This document shows positions 6,584 through 14,621 of a DNA stretch of 40,298 nucleotides, one piece after another. The first letter of the stretch is position 1, and the number at the start of each line of letters is the position of its first letter. The stretch comes from a virus: IMG/VR virus record IMGVR_UViG_3300008453_000582, positions 1-40,298 of that record; one strand, 5' to 3'. The position numbers were made by a program, and so were the translations under genes. A model generated the notes under the pieces. The model had not been told where the DNA came from, searched no databases, and saw only the letters and a list, made by a program, of their open reading frames with translations.

Positions 6584-8044
6584 ATGCTGGAAAATATTAC
6601 AAAGCACCCTGAAGCAGCGCTGATGGAAAATGAAATCCGGAAGATTCGAGTCTGCATCAAAGGTTCGCCATTTGTAAAAGCTGAGCGCGAAAAGCTACTG
6701 CCTCACCCGTCATCATTAGACAGCTCAAGCCAGCAAGCGAAGATTCGGTATAGCCAGTACATTGACGGCGCAGAGTTTGACGAAATCCCAGGGCAGACGC
6801 TTAAGTCGTTAGTTGGCAAATTAAACCCAAACGCTGCAGATGTTGAACTGCCTGACCGTTTATCTTACTTGGAAGAAGACGCAGACGGCGACGGCTTGTC
6901 TTTGCGCTCTGCCATGTCTGAATCAATCGCTAATGCCTTGGCTGTGAAGTGGCATGTTTTAGTCTCTGATTATCGCGGATTATCTGACCTGCCATTAACT
7001 GAGTTGTCTATGGCAGATGCAGCACAGTTAAGCCCGCGCGCAACCATCAAGCAATACCCGCGCGAGAATGTCATTTATTGGCACTTTGAGCGCATCAACG
7101 GCAAGATGCAGCTGTCGTACATCATGCTGCTTGAGATTGGATTGAAGTTTGATCCATACAAGATGCTCAGTAACCGCATCGAGTCTTACCTAATTCTCGC
7201 TCTTGACGAAAAAGGTAATTATTACCAGCAGAAGATTGTCAAAAGCGAGGGTGGCATGGTAATTGGCGAGCGGTCTTACGTCACAGTAAAAAACCAGCCG
7301 CTTAAATGGTTGCCTGTGCAAATCCTGTCAGATGAGCCATTCCAATCTGGTTCAATGCCGTTAGAGCTTGGCTATCTCGCGCCAATCTGTGACCTGTCAT
7401 TAAACCGGTATCAGGTCAGCGCAGAGTACAAAGAAGCTATGCGGATGCTACCGCCTACGACTAACTTTTACGGCATTGACGAGAATGCTTGGGGTCAGTT
7501 TAAAGCAGTGAACGGACGAGACTATGTGGCCACTGGTGCCGGCGCAGTTAACGTATTTGCTGCAGAGTCTCGCGGTGAAATCCTTGCTGCCAATATCAGT
7601 CTTGAGGGATACGAGCGATATTTTAAAGACAACGAAGCAAAGATTCGCGCACTTGGCGGATCATTCCCAACCAAGGCGCCTGCTGACAAGACCGCAACAG
7701 AGGCTAACATTGACTCTGCAGAGCAAACCAGCCGACTGATCACCCTGGCGAATTGCGTAGAAGAAGCATTCGAGCGGGCGATTCTGTATTGCGGCATGTT
7801 TGAAGGTTTATGGTCACAAGATGCAGTTGAGCAAAACGAGCAAGTTGTGATCGCACTGACTAAAGACTTCAGTGCAACCAAGCTGACGCCGCAGGAAGTT
7901 CAGCAAGTGCTGGCTGCTCAAATGCAAGGCACCATTGACCGAGAGGAAGCCATTAAGATTCTTTCTCAAGGCGGCTGGACTGTTAGCACGGCTGAAGACC
8001 TGCTAACGCGCTCTGATGGCGGAGATTTGATTAGTAACGCGTAA
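6584..8044 (+). CDS. Portal protein (DUF4055 type)
   Basis: 486 residues with gagg 8 bases before the ATG. Features: QQAKIRYSQYIDGAEFDEIPGQTLKSLVGK near the N-terminus, PRENVIYWHFERING, LGYLAPICDLSLNRYQVSAEYKEA, and GGSFPTKAPADKTATEANIDSAEQTSRL. These fit DUF4055 proteins, which occupy the portal slot in many siphoviruses. The portal forms the dodecameric DNA gate at the head vertex. It has its own promoter; its stop codon overlaps the next promoter. Confidence 0.85.
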   Translation: MLENITKHPEAALMENEIRKIRVCIKGSPFVKAEREKLLPHPSSLDSSSQQAKIRYSQYIDGAEFDEIPGQTLKSLVGKLNPNAADVELPDRLSYLEEDADGDGLSLRSAMSESIANALAVKWHVLVSDYRGLSDLPLTELSMADAAQLSPRATIKQYPRENVIYWHFERINGKMQLSYIMLLEIGLKFDPYKMLSNRIESYLILALDEKGNYYQQKIVKSEGGMVIGERSYVTVKNQPLKWLPVQILSDEPFQSGSMPLELGYLAPICDLSLNRYQVSAEYKEAMRMLPPTTNFYGIDENAWGQFKAVNGRDYVATGAGAVNVFAAESRGEILAANISLEGYERYFKDNEAKIRALGGSFPTKAPADKTATEANIDSAEQTSRLITLANCVEEAFERAILYCGMFEGLWSQDAVEQNEQVVIALTKDFSATKLTPQEVQQVLAAQMQGTIDREEAIKILSQGGWTVSTAEDLLTRSDGGDLISNA

Positions 8045-8055
8045 CCGTTTAAACT
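8027..8055 (+). promoter_or_regulatory. Late promoter with GTAAC-GC-GTAAC spacer element (scaffold)
   Basis: TTGATT at 8027-8032, 17-base spacer, TAAACT at 8050-8055. The element at 8034-8045 ends four bases before the -10, as at 6537. Here the two half-sites are the same orientation (GTAAC twice) rather than strictly inverted. It overlaps the last codons and stop of the portal gene. Confidence 0.68.
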
Positions 8056-8110
8056 ACAAAAGCGCAGGCGGTGCCTGTGCTTGGATGAAACAAACAGAGG
8101 GTTGTACCTG

Positions 8111-8806
8111 ATGGCTTTAGCAAAAGATATTTACGAGTCTTTACCTGATGTGGTGAAGGCGGATTACACAGAGCACGAAGGTGCATATGTGCCTGTTGGT
8201 GAACTGAAGGCGCAGAAGTTAAAAAGCTCGCTGAATGACTTAGACGGTAAGTTTAAAGAAACAACCGGCAAGCTCAGTGAGTACGAAAAGCGCCAGTCTG
8301 AATTAACGGCAGAAGCTGAGCGCAAGGCGCTTGAGAAGCTGAAGTCAGAAGGTAAGGTTGATGAGATTATCGCTGACGCTGAGCGCCGTATTGGTGAAAC
8401 ACAGCGTCAGTATGAAGAGCGGTTAAATAAACTGGTTGGCACGATCAAGACTGAGAAGCGGTCAAACATCGTTGCAGCACTGGCTGCAGAATTAGCCACA
8501 GAAACCGGCAGTAAAGCATTCCAGAAACTGGTTGCGTCGCGTATTGACGTTGATGCGGAAACCGGCAAGGTAACAGTTTTAAACGATGATGGCAGTGCCT
8601 CATCTTTAGATTTGGCGGGATTGAAAGCAGAGCTTGGCAATGATCCAAGTTATGCGCCGCTGTTAAAATCAGGCGTTGTAACCTTTGGTGGTGGCAACGC
8701 TAACGGCTCGCAAAGTGGCAGTGCCTCATTCGGAGCTGGCAAATTTGGCGGAAACCGAGAGGAACGCCGACAGGCCATTAAGGCAAAATTTAAACTACCA
8801 GAATGA
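8111..8806 (+). CDS. Capsid scaffolding protein
   Basis: About 231 residues from ATG 8111 (agaggg about 10 bases upstream; an in-frame TTG at 8081 is less likely). It begins MALAKDIYESLPDVVKADY, then has a long charged coiled-coil region (KAQKLKSSLNDLDGKFK through RQYEERLNKLVGTIKTEKR, residues 45-130), a middle domain and a low-complexity Gly/Ser linker before a basic tail (REERRQAIKAKFKLPE). Acidic coiled coil plus basic C-terminus directly before the capsid gene is the classic scaffold pattern: it guides prohead assembly and is later removed. Confidence 0.8.
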   Translation: MALAKDIYESLPDVVKADYTEHEGAYVPVGELKAQKLKSSLNDLDGKFKETTGKLSEYEKRQSELTAEAERKALEKLKSEGKVDEIIADAERRIGETQRQYEERLNKLVGTIKTEKRSNIVAALAAELATETGSKAFQKLVASRIDVDAETGKVTVLNDDGSASSLDLAGLKAELGNDPSYAPLLKSGVVTFGGGNANGSQSGSASFGAGKFGGNREERRQAIKAKFKLPE

Positions 8807-8817
8807 GGTAAGACATC

Positions 8818-9789
8818 ATGGCATTATCACAAATGCAGGTTTTTAACGAATACATCATGCCGGCAACTATCGAAACGCTTGGTCAGATGATTCAAAAGTT
8901 CAACGCAGCTTCAAATGGCTCAATCCGCCTGACCACTGGCGGTTTTGACGGTGATTTCCTGCAAGAGTCTTTCTTTGCTGGCATTCATGCCGCACAACGC
9001 CGCGTAAACCGTTACGCCGCCCAAGCCTCTGCAACACCAACCGACCTGACGCAATTACGTTTCAGCGCTGTTAAAGTTGCTGGCGGTTTCGGCCCAATCC
9101 GTTTTGAACCATCACAGTTGACTTGGTTAAACAAGCCAACATCTGAAGGTATCGAAGTGGCAAGCCGCAACTTTGCAGAAGCATTGTTAGCTGACCAGTT
9201 AAACACTGCAATCTTGGCTTTGCGTGCTGCATTAGGCGGTCAAGCTGCATTGGTTCAAGATAACTCTGCAACTGCCGGCATCAACCAAGTTGGCTTGAAC
9301 CAGTCACACGCTAAGTTTGGTGACCGCTCAGGCAATTTAGTTGCTACGGTTATCAATGGTGCCGCTTACCACAAGCTGATTGGCGACAACCTGACCAACG
9401 CGCCGCAACTGTTCCAAGCTCAAAACGTGCGCGTCGTTGATATTCTTGGCAAGCCAATGATTGTTACAGATGCGCCTGCATTGCGCGTAGCTGGCACACC
9501 TAACAAGCTGTATGCAATGAGCTTGGTTGAAGGTGCAGCGACTGTTATTGATGCTGGTGACGTTATCAGTAACATTGAAACAAGCAATGGTCAGACTCGC
9601 ATCGAAACCACTATGCAAGTCGATTATTCATTCGGTCTGGCGCTGAAAGGCTTCACTTGGGACGAAACCAACGGCGGCAAGTCTCCATCTGATGCTGCAT
9701 TAGGCACTGCGACCAACTGGGACAAAGTGGCTACAGACAACAAGATGATGGCTGGCGTTATGTTAATCGGTGACGAAGCCAAAGCGTAA
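8818..9789 (+). CDS. Major capsid protein
   Basis: 323 residues with gaggtaag before the ATG. Features: FDGDFLQESFFAGIHAAQRRVNRY near the N-terminus, NFAEALLADQLNTAILALRAALGG in the spine-helix area, VATVINGAAYHKLIGDNL, and a C-terminal beta-rich part. These fit HK97-fold capsid proteins of the gp13-like group, as I recall it. The expected position (after scaffold, before decoration genes), size and following strong terminator all agree. No cleaved N-terminal delta domain is evident. Confidence 0.85.
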   Translation: MALSQMQVFNEYIMPATIETLGQMIQKFNAASNGSIRLTTGGFDGDFLQESFFAGIHAAQRRVNRYAAQASATPTDLTQLRFSAVKVAGGFGPIRFEPSQLTWLNKPTSEGIEVASRNFAEALLADQLNTAILALRAALGGQAALVQDNSATAGINQVGLNQSHAKFGDRSGNLVATVINGAAYHKLIGDNLTNAPQLFQAQNVRVVDILGKPMIVTDAPALRVAGTPNKLYAMSLVEGAATVIDAGDVISNIETSNGQTRIETTMQVDYSFGLALKGFTWDETNGGKSPSDAALGTATNWDKVATDNKMMAGVMLIGDEAKA

Positions 9790-9794
9790 TATCT

Positions 9795-9820
9795 AGCGGG
9801 GTTCGCCCCGCTTTCTTTCT
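9795..9820 (+). terminator. Terminator after the capsid gene
   Basis: Stem AGCGGGG/CCCCGCT (7 bp) with the stable TTCG tetraloop, followed by tttctttct. Just after the capsid stop; it may let capsid mRNA accumulate while allowing some read-through. Confidence 0.9.
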
Positions 9821-9829
9821 GAGGTTGAT

Positions 9830-9997
9830 ATGAAGCCAGTGTATTTACCGATGCCGGTTAGTTTTGAAGAAAAGCGCGAGTGGAACAAGAAAGGTTATCA
9901 GGTGTTAGATGTAGCTTATGCTCCTGATGATTACGTCCCGCCAGAAGACGGCGAAGATTCCAACAGCAAGCAGAAGCCAAAGAAGCCGCCTTTATAG
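9830..9997 (+). CDS. Small acidic/proline-rich protein after capsid, unknown
   Basis: 55 residues from ATG 9830 (gagg 6 bases upstream) to TAG 9997. It begins MKPVYLPMPVSFEEKREW, then YAPDDYVPPEDGEDSNSK and a lysine/proline tail. It lies between two terminators and ends inside the second. Small proteins in this place are often minor head or decoration-associated proteins, but there is no family signal. Confidence 0.65.
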   Translation: MKPVYLPMPVSFEEKREWNKKGYQVLDVAYAPDDYVPPEDGEDSNSKQKPKKPPL

Positions 9998-10010
9998 CGG
10001 CTTTTTTATT
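9983..10010 (+). terminator. Terminator overlapping the end of the small post-capsid gene
   Basis: Stem AAGCCGC/GCGGCTT (9983-9989 with 9997-10003), loop ctttata, followed by a T-rich run. The stop codon of the preceding gene lies in the loop/stem. Confidence 0.85.
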
Positions 10011-10024
10011 TGCCCGTTGTGCGC

Positions 10025-10030
10025 TAAACT
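10025..10030 (+). promoter_or_regulatory. Possible -10 of a late promoter (decoration operon)
   Basis: GCTAAACT, as before the HNH gene at 39382; TAAACT fits the late -10 family. It lies right after a terminator and 27 bases before the next gene, where a promoter is expected. No clear -35 and no GTWAC element. Confidence 0.35.
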
Positions 10031-10056
10031 GTTCAAAATTTGAGGGCGAGTAACAG

Positions 10057-11289
10057 ATGGGCGCTTTAAGGTTTGCAACAGGCAGGCGCGTAACGATACC
10101 AACGGCGATGACCGGCAACGCTGGTGCTGGTTTATACAGCTTTCGCGTCAGGTCTGGACCGGCTGGGATAACGCTTCCTGCTTCTGGCGTTGCTGGTTTT
10201 ATTGGCACATCACAAGCTACTGGCTCAAACGGACTAGCGACAAACGCATCCGGGCAGCTCAGGGTTTACCGGTCAGGCACAAACCTGTACGGATCAACAA
10301 CAGCGCTCATCGTTAGCGGCGTACAGTTCGACTACACGCTGACACATCTTGCTAACGGCAACTGGGATATATTCAACAACCTGACCGGCTCAGCAACGGG
10401 GCAGTCAGGTACTTACACGCAGACACAGGCTTGGTCAGGCGGCACTAACGGGCTAAACCAATTCGGTAGGTCGAGTAACACAAACGCAGTTTACCTTGTC
10501 GGTGACATGGAAATAATCGCTGTCACTGGCTTGACGAACGCTCAAGAGTGGCAAGCTGATTTATCCGGCGGCACCGGGTTAACTCTGCCAACAGTTAGCG
10601 GCACAAATAACGGCACACTAGATGGTTTCGGCGCAACTGATGCTGATAACTGGATTGGATTTACATCTGCCGTCACATCAACCATCAGCTGCGACATTGG
10701 CGACTTCGGCTTTGCTATTTCAGCAGGTAACACAGCGCCAGCATTCTCTTCATCTGTTAATTGCGACATAGGCGCATTCGGCTTCAATGTTTCAGCATCT
10801 AACTCAGTGCCACTGGTTAGCGCTGACATTGCATATTCAATCGGAGATTTCGGATTCGATGTTGTTGCTGATAACCTGGCGCCATCGGGTGGCGCAACAG
10901 TCAACTTTTCAATCGGTGACTTTGGTTTTTCAGTAGATGCCAGCTCATCTGTTCCGGTAGTTTCTGCAGATGCAGTTTTTGATTTAGGTGATTTTGGTTT
11001 TTCAGTAGTCGCAAACATTGCCAGCAACAACGAGTCAGCATCTGTCGCATTTGACCTTGGCTCATTTGGGTTTGCTGCATCTGCCTCAGTCATCAACCCG
11101 CCAATCACTGCCGCGACAGCTTTTGATATGGGCAGCTTTGGCTTTTCAATCTTTGCAACTCAGCCATCAGAAGCGGCACCGCAAGATGGCGCATCAATTA
11201 CATTTACTGAAAAATCACGTACAATTAGTTTTGTGGAATTATCGCGCTCGATCCGATTTGTTGAAGGCTCGCGCGCAATCAAATTTTGA
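10057..11289 (+). CDS. Head decoration/fibre protein with lectin-like domain and seven 24-residue repeats
   Basis: 410 residues. The N-terminal part (1-205) is Gly/Ser/Thr-rich beta sequence ending in a LamG/concanavalin-like pattern (VYLVGDMEIIAVTGLTNAQEWQADL). Residues 212-379 are seven tandem units of exactly 24 residues, each centred on x-D/S-I/L/M-G-x-FGF. The C-terminus (about 385-410) has three short repeats of the form EKSRTISFVELSRSI, a tail seen in phage decoration proteins. The position after capsid points to virion-surface binding. It has its own ribosome site (gagggcgag) and follows a double terminator. Confidence 0.7.
   Translation: MGALRFATGRRVTIPTAMTGNAGAGLYSFRVRSGPAGITLPASGVAGFIGTSQATGSNGLATNASGQLRVYRSGTNLYGSTTALIVSGVQFDYTLTHLANGNWDIFNNLTGSATGQSGTYTQTQAWSGGTNGLNQFGRSSNTNAVYLVGDMEIIAVTGLTNAQEWQADLSGGTGLTLPTVSGTNNGTLDGFGATDADNWIGFTSAVTSTISCDIGDFGFAISAGNTAPAFSSSVNCDIGAFGFNVSASNSVPLVSADIAYSIGDFGFDVVADNLAPSGGATVNFSIGDFGFSVDASSSVPVVSADAVFDLGDFGFSVVANIASNNESASVAFDLGSFGFAASASVINPPITAATAFDMGSFGFSIFATQPSEAAPQDGASITFTEKSRTISFVELSRSIRFVEGSRAIKF
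10690..11193 (+). repeat. Seven in-frame 72-bp tandem repeats (24-residue FGF units)
   Basis: Unit starts are at 10690, 10762, 10834, 10906, 10978, 11050 and 11122, with identical spacing and no indels. Each encodes a core such as CDIGDFGF or FDLGDFGF followed by a variable 16-residue arm. DNA identity between units has drifted, so this is an old duplication kept by protein-level selection. Confidence 0.9.
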
Positions 11290-11298
11290 GGGTTTACC

Positions 11299-11679
11299 AT
11301 GTCAGCAAACGTTGCTTTACGAAACAAAATCCTGAACGACTACGGCGCAGCAATTGGCACCGGCACGCTAACCATTTACAGCGGCACAGCCCCGGCGAAT
11401 GCTGACACGGCCTTGTCTGGCAATACAGCCTTAGCTGCGCACGCGTTAGCAGGCTTTGCTGGCGCATCGTCTGGCAGCATGACAGCCAATGCAATCGCAG
11501 ATGTCACCATTGGCGGCTCAGGCACACAAACACCGACATTTGCCCGCATCGTGTCAGGCTCATATGTTGAACAACTAACAGTCGGCACAAGTGGCGCTCA
11601 AGTTATCGTCAGCTCGTTAAGCTACGTTGCCGGCGGCACGTCACAAATCACCTCTGTGACCATCACAAAAGGGGCGTAA
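11299..11679 (+). CDS. Virion structural protein, small beta-rich
   Basis: 126 residues with gaggg before ATG 11299. MSANVALRNKILNDYGAAI, then GTLTIYSGTAPANADTAL, recalls a widespread family of phage structural proteins (a KIYSG-T-P-A-ADAA motif) located after capsid genes. The rest is alternating Thr/Ser/Gly beta sequence without charged clusters. Probably a decoration or collar-associated protein. Confidence 0.65.
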   Translation: MSANVALRNKILNDYGAAIGTGTLTIYSGTAPANADTALSGNTALAAHALAGFAGASSGSMTANAIADVTIGGSGTQTPTFARIVSGSYVEQLTVGTSGAQVIVSSLSYVAGGTSQITSVTITKGA

Positions 11680-11680
11680 C

Positions 11681-11953
11681 ATGCGATTTCCCCGCAATGC
11701 GAAGGTTGGCAAGGTCGATAGATACGAGGCGCAGATTGACGCTGACTGGCTCGGTACGGAAACGATTTCCAGCTGTCCCGTTACTGCATCAAATGCCAAT
11801 GTGACCATCGGCACTGTGACCATTAGCGGCAATAGCGTATTCTTTATGGTGACTGGCGTTGCGGCTGGCAGTGTTGAGCTGACATTTAGCATTACAACAA
11901 GCGGCGGGCGCACAGACTGCAAACACGGCACAATCGTCACGGAGGAATGCTGA
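11681..11953 (+). CDS. Fibre-tail-adaptor-like small protein
   Basis: 90 residues with aggggcg before ATG 11681. MRFPRNAKVGKVDRYEAQIDADWLGTETISSCPVTAS follows the pattern of small phage proteins often annotated fiber-tail adaptor (proline-rich start, DW-L-GETI, beta strands). The C-terminus holds two cysteines (TDCKHGTIVTEEC). The family name is from memory, so moderate confidence. Confidence 0.6.
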   Translation: MRFPRNAKVGKVDRYEAQIDADWLGTETISSCPVTASNANVTIGTVTISGNSVFFMVTGVAAGSVELTFSITTSGGRTDCKHGTIVTEEC

Positions 11954-12393
11954 TGGCTTTAATTACGCAAACAAGCATCAATGTTAAGGGCGCGGTTGAT
12001 TTGCCAGTAACCACACTTACCGGCACTGACAGCTTTATCTTTCAGCCTGATGGCAATCAATTCCTGGTGATTGAAAACGGGACAGGCTCAGCAAAGACGC
12101 CTAAAGTTACCGGCTCAACTGCGTCGGCTAATTTCTTTGTGCGCGGATACGGGTATGTTGATTTATCAGGCGGCTTAACGTTCTCAGCAGTCGCTAACGG
12201 CGCATCAGCGGCAATCCCGCTGCATTCTATCAGGGAATGGCTTAAAGGCTCTGTAACGCTCACTGGCTGCGCTGGATGCAAAGCGTACATTGTCACGCAT
12301 ACGTCAGTGCCAAACGCTGAGCCATTATTCATTCAGGCTGGGCGCCTAATTGCGTCCGGCAAGTTAACGGTTAATTCAAGATTGTGGGGTTAA
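11953..12393 (+). CDS. Beta-rich structural protein, paralogue of the protein at 16720-17070
   Basis: 146 residues. ATG 11953 is preferred over 11947 because ggagg (11941-11945) is 7 bases from it but only 1 base from 11947; it overlaps the preceding TGA (TGATG). The stretch LPVTTLTGTDSF...QFLVIENGTGSAKTP...GASAAIPLHSIREWLKGSVTLTG aligns throughout with the protein after the tail-tube gene (VTTL, LVLDNVTGGALTP, GARAAIPLDSISAFLQGVVTVTG). It has an extra C-terminal extension (VPNAEPLFIQAG...). A capsid-side decoration copy is a reasonable inference. Confidence 0.7.
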   Translation: MALITQTSINVKGAVDLPVTTLTGTDSFIFQPDGNQFLVIENGTGSAKTPKVTGSTASANFFVRGYGYVDLSGGLTFSAVANGASAAIPLHSIREWLKGSVTLTGCAGCKAYIVTHTSVPNAEPLFIQAGRLIASGKLTVNSRLWG

Positions 12394-12394
12394 T

Positions 12395-13771
12395 ATGAGT
12401 ATTGCAAAATTAGTTGCTGGCGTTGATGTTAATGATGAGGGTGGGTCTACGGGTTTAGAAGTCGCAACGGCGGTTAATGCTGTAATTGACTTGGCTGAGC
12501 GCCAACCATCGAGGCACGCGCCAACACTTGCGATGGACTTTTCTGCGCAGTATCCGGCAACTTACACTGTTGTATCGGGCACGCCAAACACGCTTGAAAT
12601 TGCAGTTTGCCCATACAACGGCAAGAAAGGATTGCATATTGTCTCTGCATCAGCTAACGCATCAATTCAGATCCGGCTTGATAATTTAGTTTCTACTGAG
12701 TGGAACAACCAAGCGTATGCAATGTGCTACGACTCTGGCAAAACATATCAGCAACAAATGCAGATGCGAGTTTATTCTAGCGGCTCTGACTTTTGGGGCT
12801 ATCAAAACGTTTTATCTTTAACGGCTCAGGGAGGCGATTCCACTGGCGGCGCTGTTGTCAGAACGTTCAACGATTCTCATCGCGCATCATCCGGAAGCCC
12901 AACAACCGGAACATTTACAATCACAGATTGCCAGCTGATTTTCCCGACCGGCACTGATTGGGATATGTGGATATTCGGCATTGGCGTTGGCGCATTTCGC
13001 AAGTCTCGGATCTGTATCGTATGGGATGATGGCAGAAATTCTAGCTTGACTCTTGGCTATCCAACGCTTGCTGGATACGGCATTAAAAAGCAGACTCTGG
13101 CGCTGATTAAAGACCGTGTTGATTTAGATGCAACAACTGTCACGCTTGGAATGTGCAAACAGTTTATTAATGCTGGCGGAGCGATAGTCCCGCATAGTCC
13201 GCACAGCCCAAACATTGTAGATCAATTCCCTGGCAATCCTTACGCTGCCGCTGCCGCTGTAAAAGATTGCGCTGATTACATTGAGGGGCTCGGGCTTGCT
13301 ACGCCTAACTTTGATAGATGCTTTGTATATCCGCAGGGTAAATATCAGTCTGCACTTTTTGACACGACGTATATTGAAGCTTTGCGGGCGATCGGAATTG
13401 ATATTGCTCGCATCAGCTTTATGCAAAACATCAGGCAGCAGCGAAATCTTGACGCGCACAGTCGGCTTGGTCGCTTAGCTTGTACTACCATAGGGCATGA
13501 ATACGCCGGCTCATCTGGCGCTGAGGCTACAAACATCGCTACCGTAGTTCAGCGCATTACCGATTGCGCAACATACGGTGTTGACTGTTTTTTAATGCTA
13601 CACTCGGTTGTTAAGCTGGCAAATACAGAGGCAAATGCTTACGAAATCACAATACCAAACTTAAAGCTGATTGGAGCGGCTATCAAAACCCAAGTCGATG
13701 CTGGTAAGATGGAAGCAGTAACGATGCCTGAGCTTGTCATCACAGAAAATAATTGGTGGAATCAATTTTAA
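12395..13771 (+). CDS. Fibre/spike-like protein with polysaccharide deacetylase (NodB-like) domain
   Basis: 458 residues. The N-terminal part (1-200) has a virion-anchoring look (VAGVDVNDEGGSTGLEVATAVNAVIDLAE) and a jelly-roll-like middle. From residue 205 a NodB fold is suggested: VWDDGRN at 209-215 (metal-binding Asp pair D211/D212), PHSPHSP at 266-272 (His pair H267/H270), and VYPQGKY at 311-317 (the R/Y-P-Y/G motif). LMLHSVVKL near the end fits the last catalytic His. It would deacetylate host surface polysaccharide. The location among decoration genes, not tail fibres, is unusual. Confidence 0.72.
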   Translation: MSIAKLVAGVDVNDEGGSTGLEVATAVNAVIDLAERQPSRHAPTLAMDFSAQYPATYTVVSGTPNTLEIAVCPYNGKKGLHIVSASANASIQIRLDNLVSTEWNNQAYAMCYDSGKTYQQQMQMRVYSSGSDFWGYQNVLSLTAQGGDSTGGAVVRTFNDSHRASSGSPTTGTFTITDCQLIFPTGTDWDMWIFGIGVGAFRKSRICIVWDDGRNSSLTLGYPTLAGYGIKKQTLALIKDRVDLDATTVTLGMCKQFINAGGAIVPHSPHSPNIVDQFPGNPYAAAAAVKDCADYIEGLGLATPNFDRCFVYPQGKYQSALFDTTYIEALRAIGIDIARISFMQNIRQQRNLDAHSRLGRLACTTIGHEYAGSSGAEATNIATVVQRITDCATYGVDCFLMLHSVVKLANTEANAYEITIPNLKLIGAAIKTQVDAGKMEAVTMPELVITENNWWNQF

Positions 13772-13783
13772 CGGAGCGTAAAA

Positions 13784-13843
13784 ATGTCAAACAGCAAACA
13801 GAAACCGAAAGGCAAAACCGGTGGAAAGCCGGTTAAGAAATAA
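13784..13843 (+). CDS. 19-residue lysine-rich peptide
   Basis: ATG 13784 has a strong site (ggag, 7 bases upstream) and the reading frame ends in TAA at 13841-13843, which overlaps the next ATG (TAATG). Composition is almost entirely K, G, P, S, Q (for example KQKPKGKTGGKP). The site strength and coupling argue for real translation; role unknown, possibly only to bring ribosomes to the next gene. Confidence 0.55.
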   Translation: MSNSKQKPKGKTGGKPVKK

Positions 13844-14322
13844 TGGATATTGACCACTTAAAGATTGCCGCACTTGTTGCGGCTTTTTTCGTTAACTGGC
13901 GGTGCCTAGTGGCGGCTGTGATTTGGCTGGCTGATGTTGGAATTTACGAGTCAACGGAGACAGGTATTCAGCTGTCATTCTGGCTGATTATCCTTTATTG
14001 CCTGCCGGCGCTGTTAAATATCAAGTTTCCATACAAAGTTCATCAAGGTTTTTTACTGCTGTCTGCGGTAAACTTCCTTGCGTTAATTGACTATACTTTT
14101 TTTCGGTACGAGACAACGTTTTATCTGTGTTATCCTTGGCTTATCCATGGAATTGATTGTTGGATCATTTGGCAATTTCTGAGCAGCGGAGGCAATCAGG
14201 ATGTTGGACTTTTTGCCAAGCAGCTGTGTAGACGCGCTCAGGATTTTATTTTCTCTTGGTCTTATCGTATACTGCTTTTACCTGTTGCGCGTAACGAAAA
14301 GAAAGCAGAGAGAGTTAGATGA
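13843..14322 (+). CDS. Polytopic membrane protein, unknown
   Basis: 159 residues with about four hydrophobic segments: IAALVAAFFVNWRCLVAAVIW (8-28), IQLSFWLIILYCLPALL (about 42-58), GFLLLSAVNFLALIDYTFF (about 67-86) and a C-terminal aromatic segment FYLCYPWLIHGIDCWIIW (about 92-110). The tail is basic. It starts in a TAATG overlap. A perfect terminator lies inside its codons 9-16. Inner-membrane location is likely; a holin-related or exclusion role is possible but not shown, since the lysis cassette is 11 kb away. Confidence 0.65.
   Translation: MDIDHLKIAALVAAFFVNWRCLVAAVIWLADVGIYESTETGIQLSFWLIILYCLPALLNIKFPYKVHQGFLLLSAVNFLALIDYTFFRYETTFYLCYPWLIHGIDCWIIWQFLSSGGNQDVGLFAKQLCRRAQDFIFSWSYRILLLPVARNEKKAERVR
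13867..13889 (+). terminator. Intragenic terminator/attenuator
   Basis: Stem GCCGCA/TGCGGC (13867-13872 with 13878-13883), 5-base loop, then six T. It lies within the first 16 codons of the membrane-protein gene. It would end the decoration/fibre transcript and reduce expression of the genes beyond. Confidence 0.75.
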
Positions 14323-14621
14323 ACAACGACATATTCCACCAAATCGGTCAGGCCCTGATGGAAAATAACCAAGGTGTTTTGCATCGAGTGTTTGAGTATA
14401 TCGGCAGCACGACCACGATTATTTTGTTATGGCTTGGGACTGTCGGCGGTGCATTTAGTCGCATCTTTGACCCGAATACATGGGATATGTCAACAATCGC
14501 TAGCTTCTGCTCAATCCCCGTCGCCATCATGTATTTTCTCGCCAAGCGGGCTGAATATAAATTAGCCCAACGCAAACTTGAATTAGTGGAGCAAGAGAAA
14601 AATGCCGACTCTGGGAACTGA
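14319..14621 (+). CDS. Small membrane protein, possible holin-like, unknown
   Basis: 100 residues with an ATGA overlap upstream. Two hydrophobic segments (TTTIILLWLGTVGGAF at about 31-46 and IASFCSIPVAIMYFLA at about 60-75) are followed by a charged coiled tail (KRAEYKLAQRKLELVEQEKN). The topology (two segments, charged C-terminus) resembles class II holins but also other phage membrane proteins; a holin candidate also exists in the lysis cassette. Confidence 0.6.
   Translation: MNNDIFHQIGQALMENNQGVLHRVFEYIGSTTTIILLWLGTVGGAFSRIFDPNTWDMSTIASFCSIPVAIMYFLAKRAEYKLAQRKLELVEQEKNADSGN

Noticed and set aside
10542-11108. Long reverse-strand frame opposite the 24-residue repeats
   Set aside because: Shadow of a repetitive gene with biased codon use; no start site, and the plus-strand product is clearly repetitive protein.
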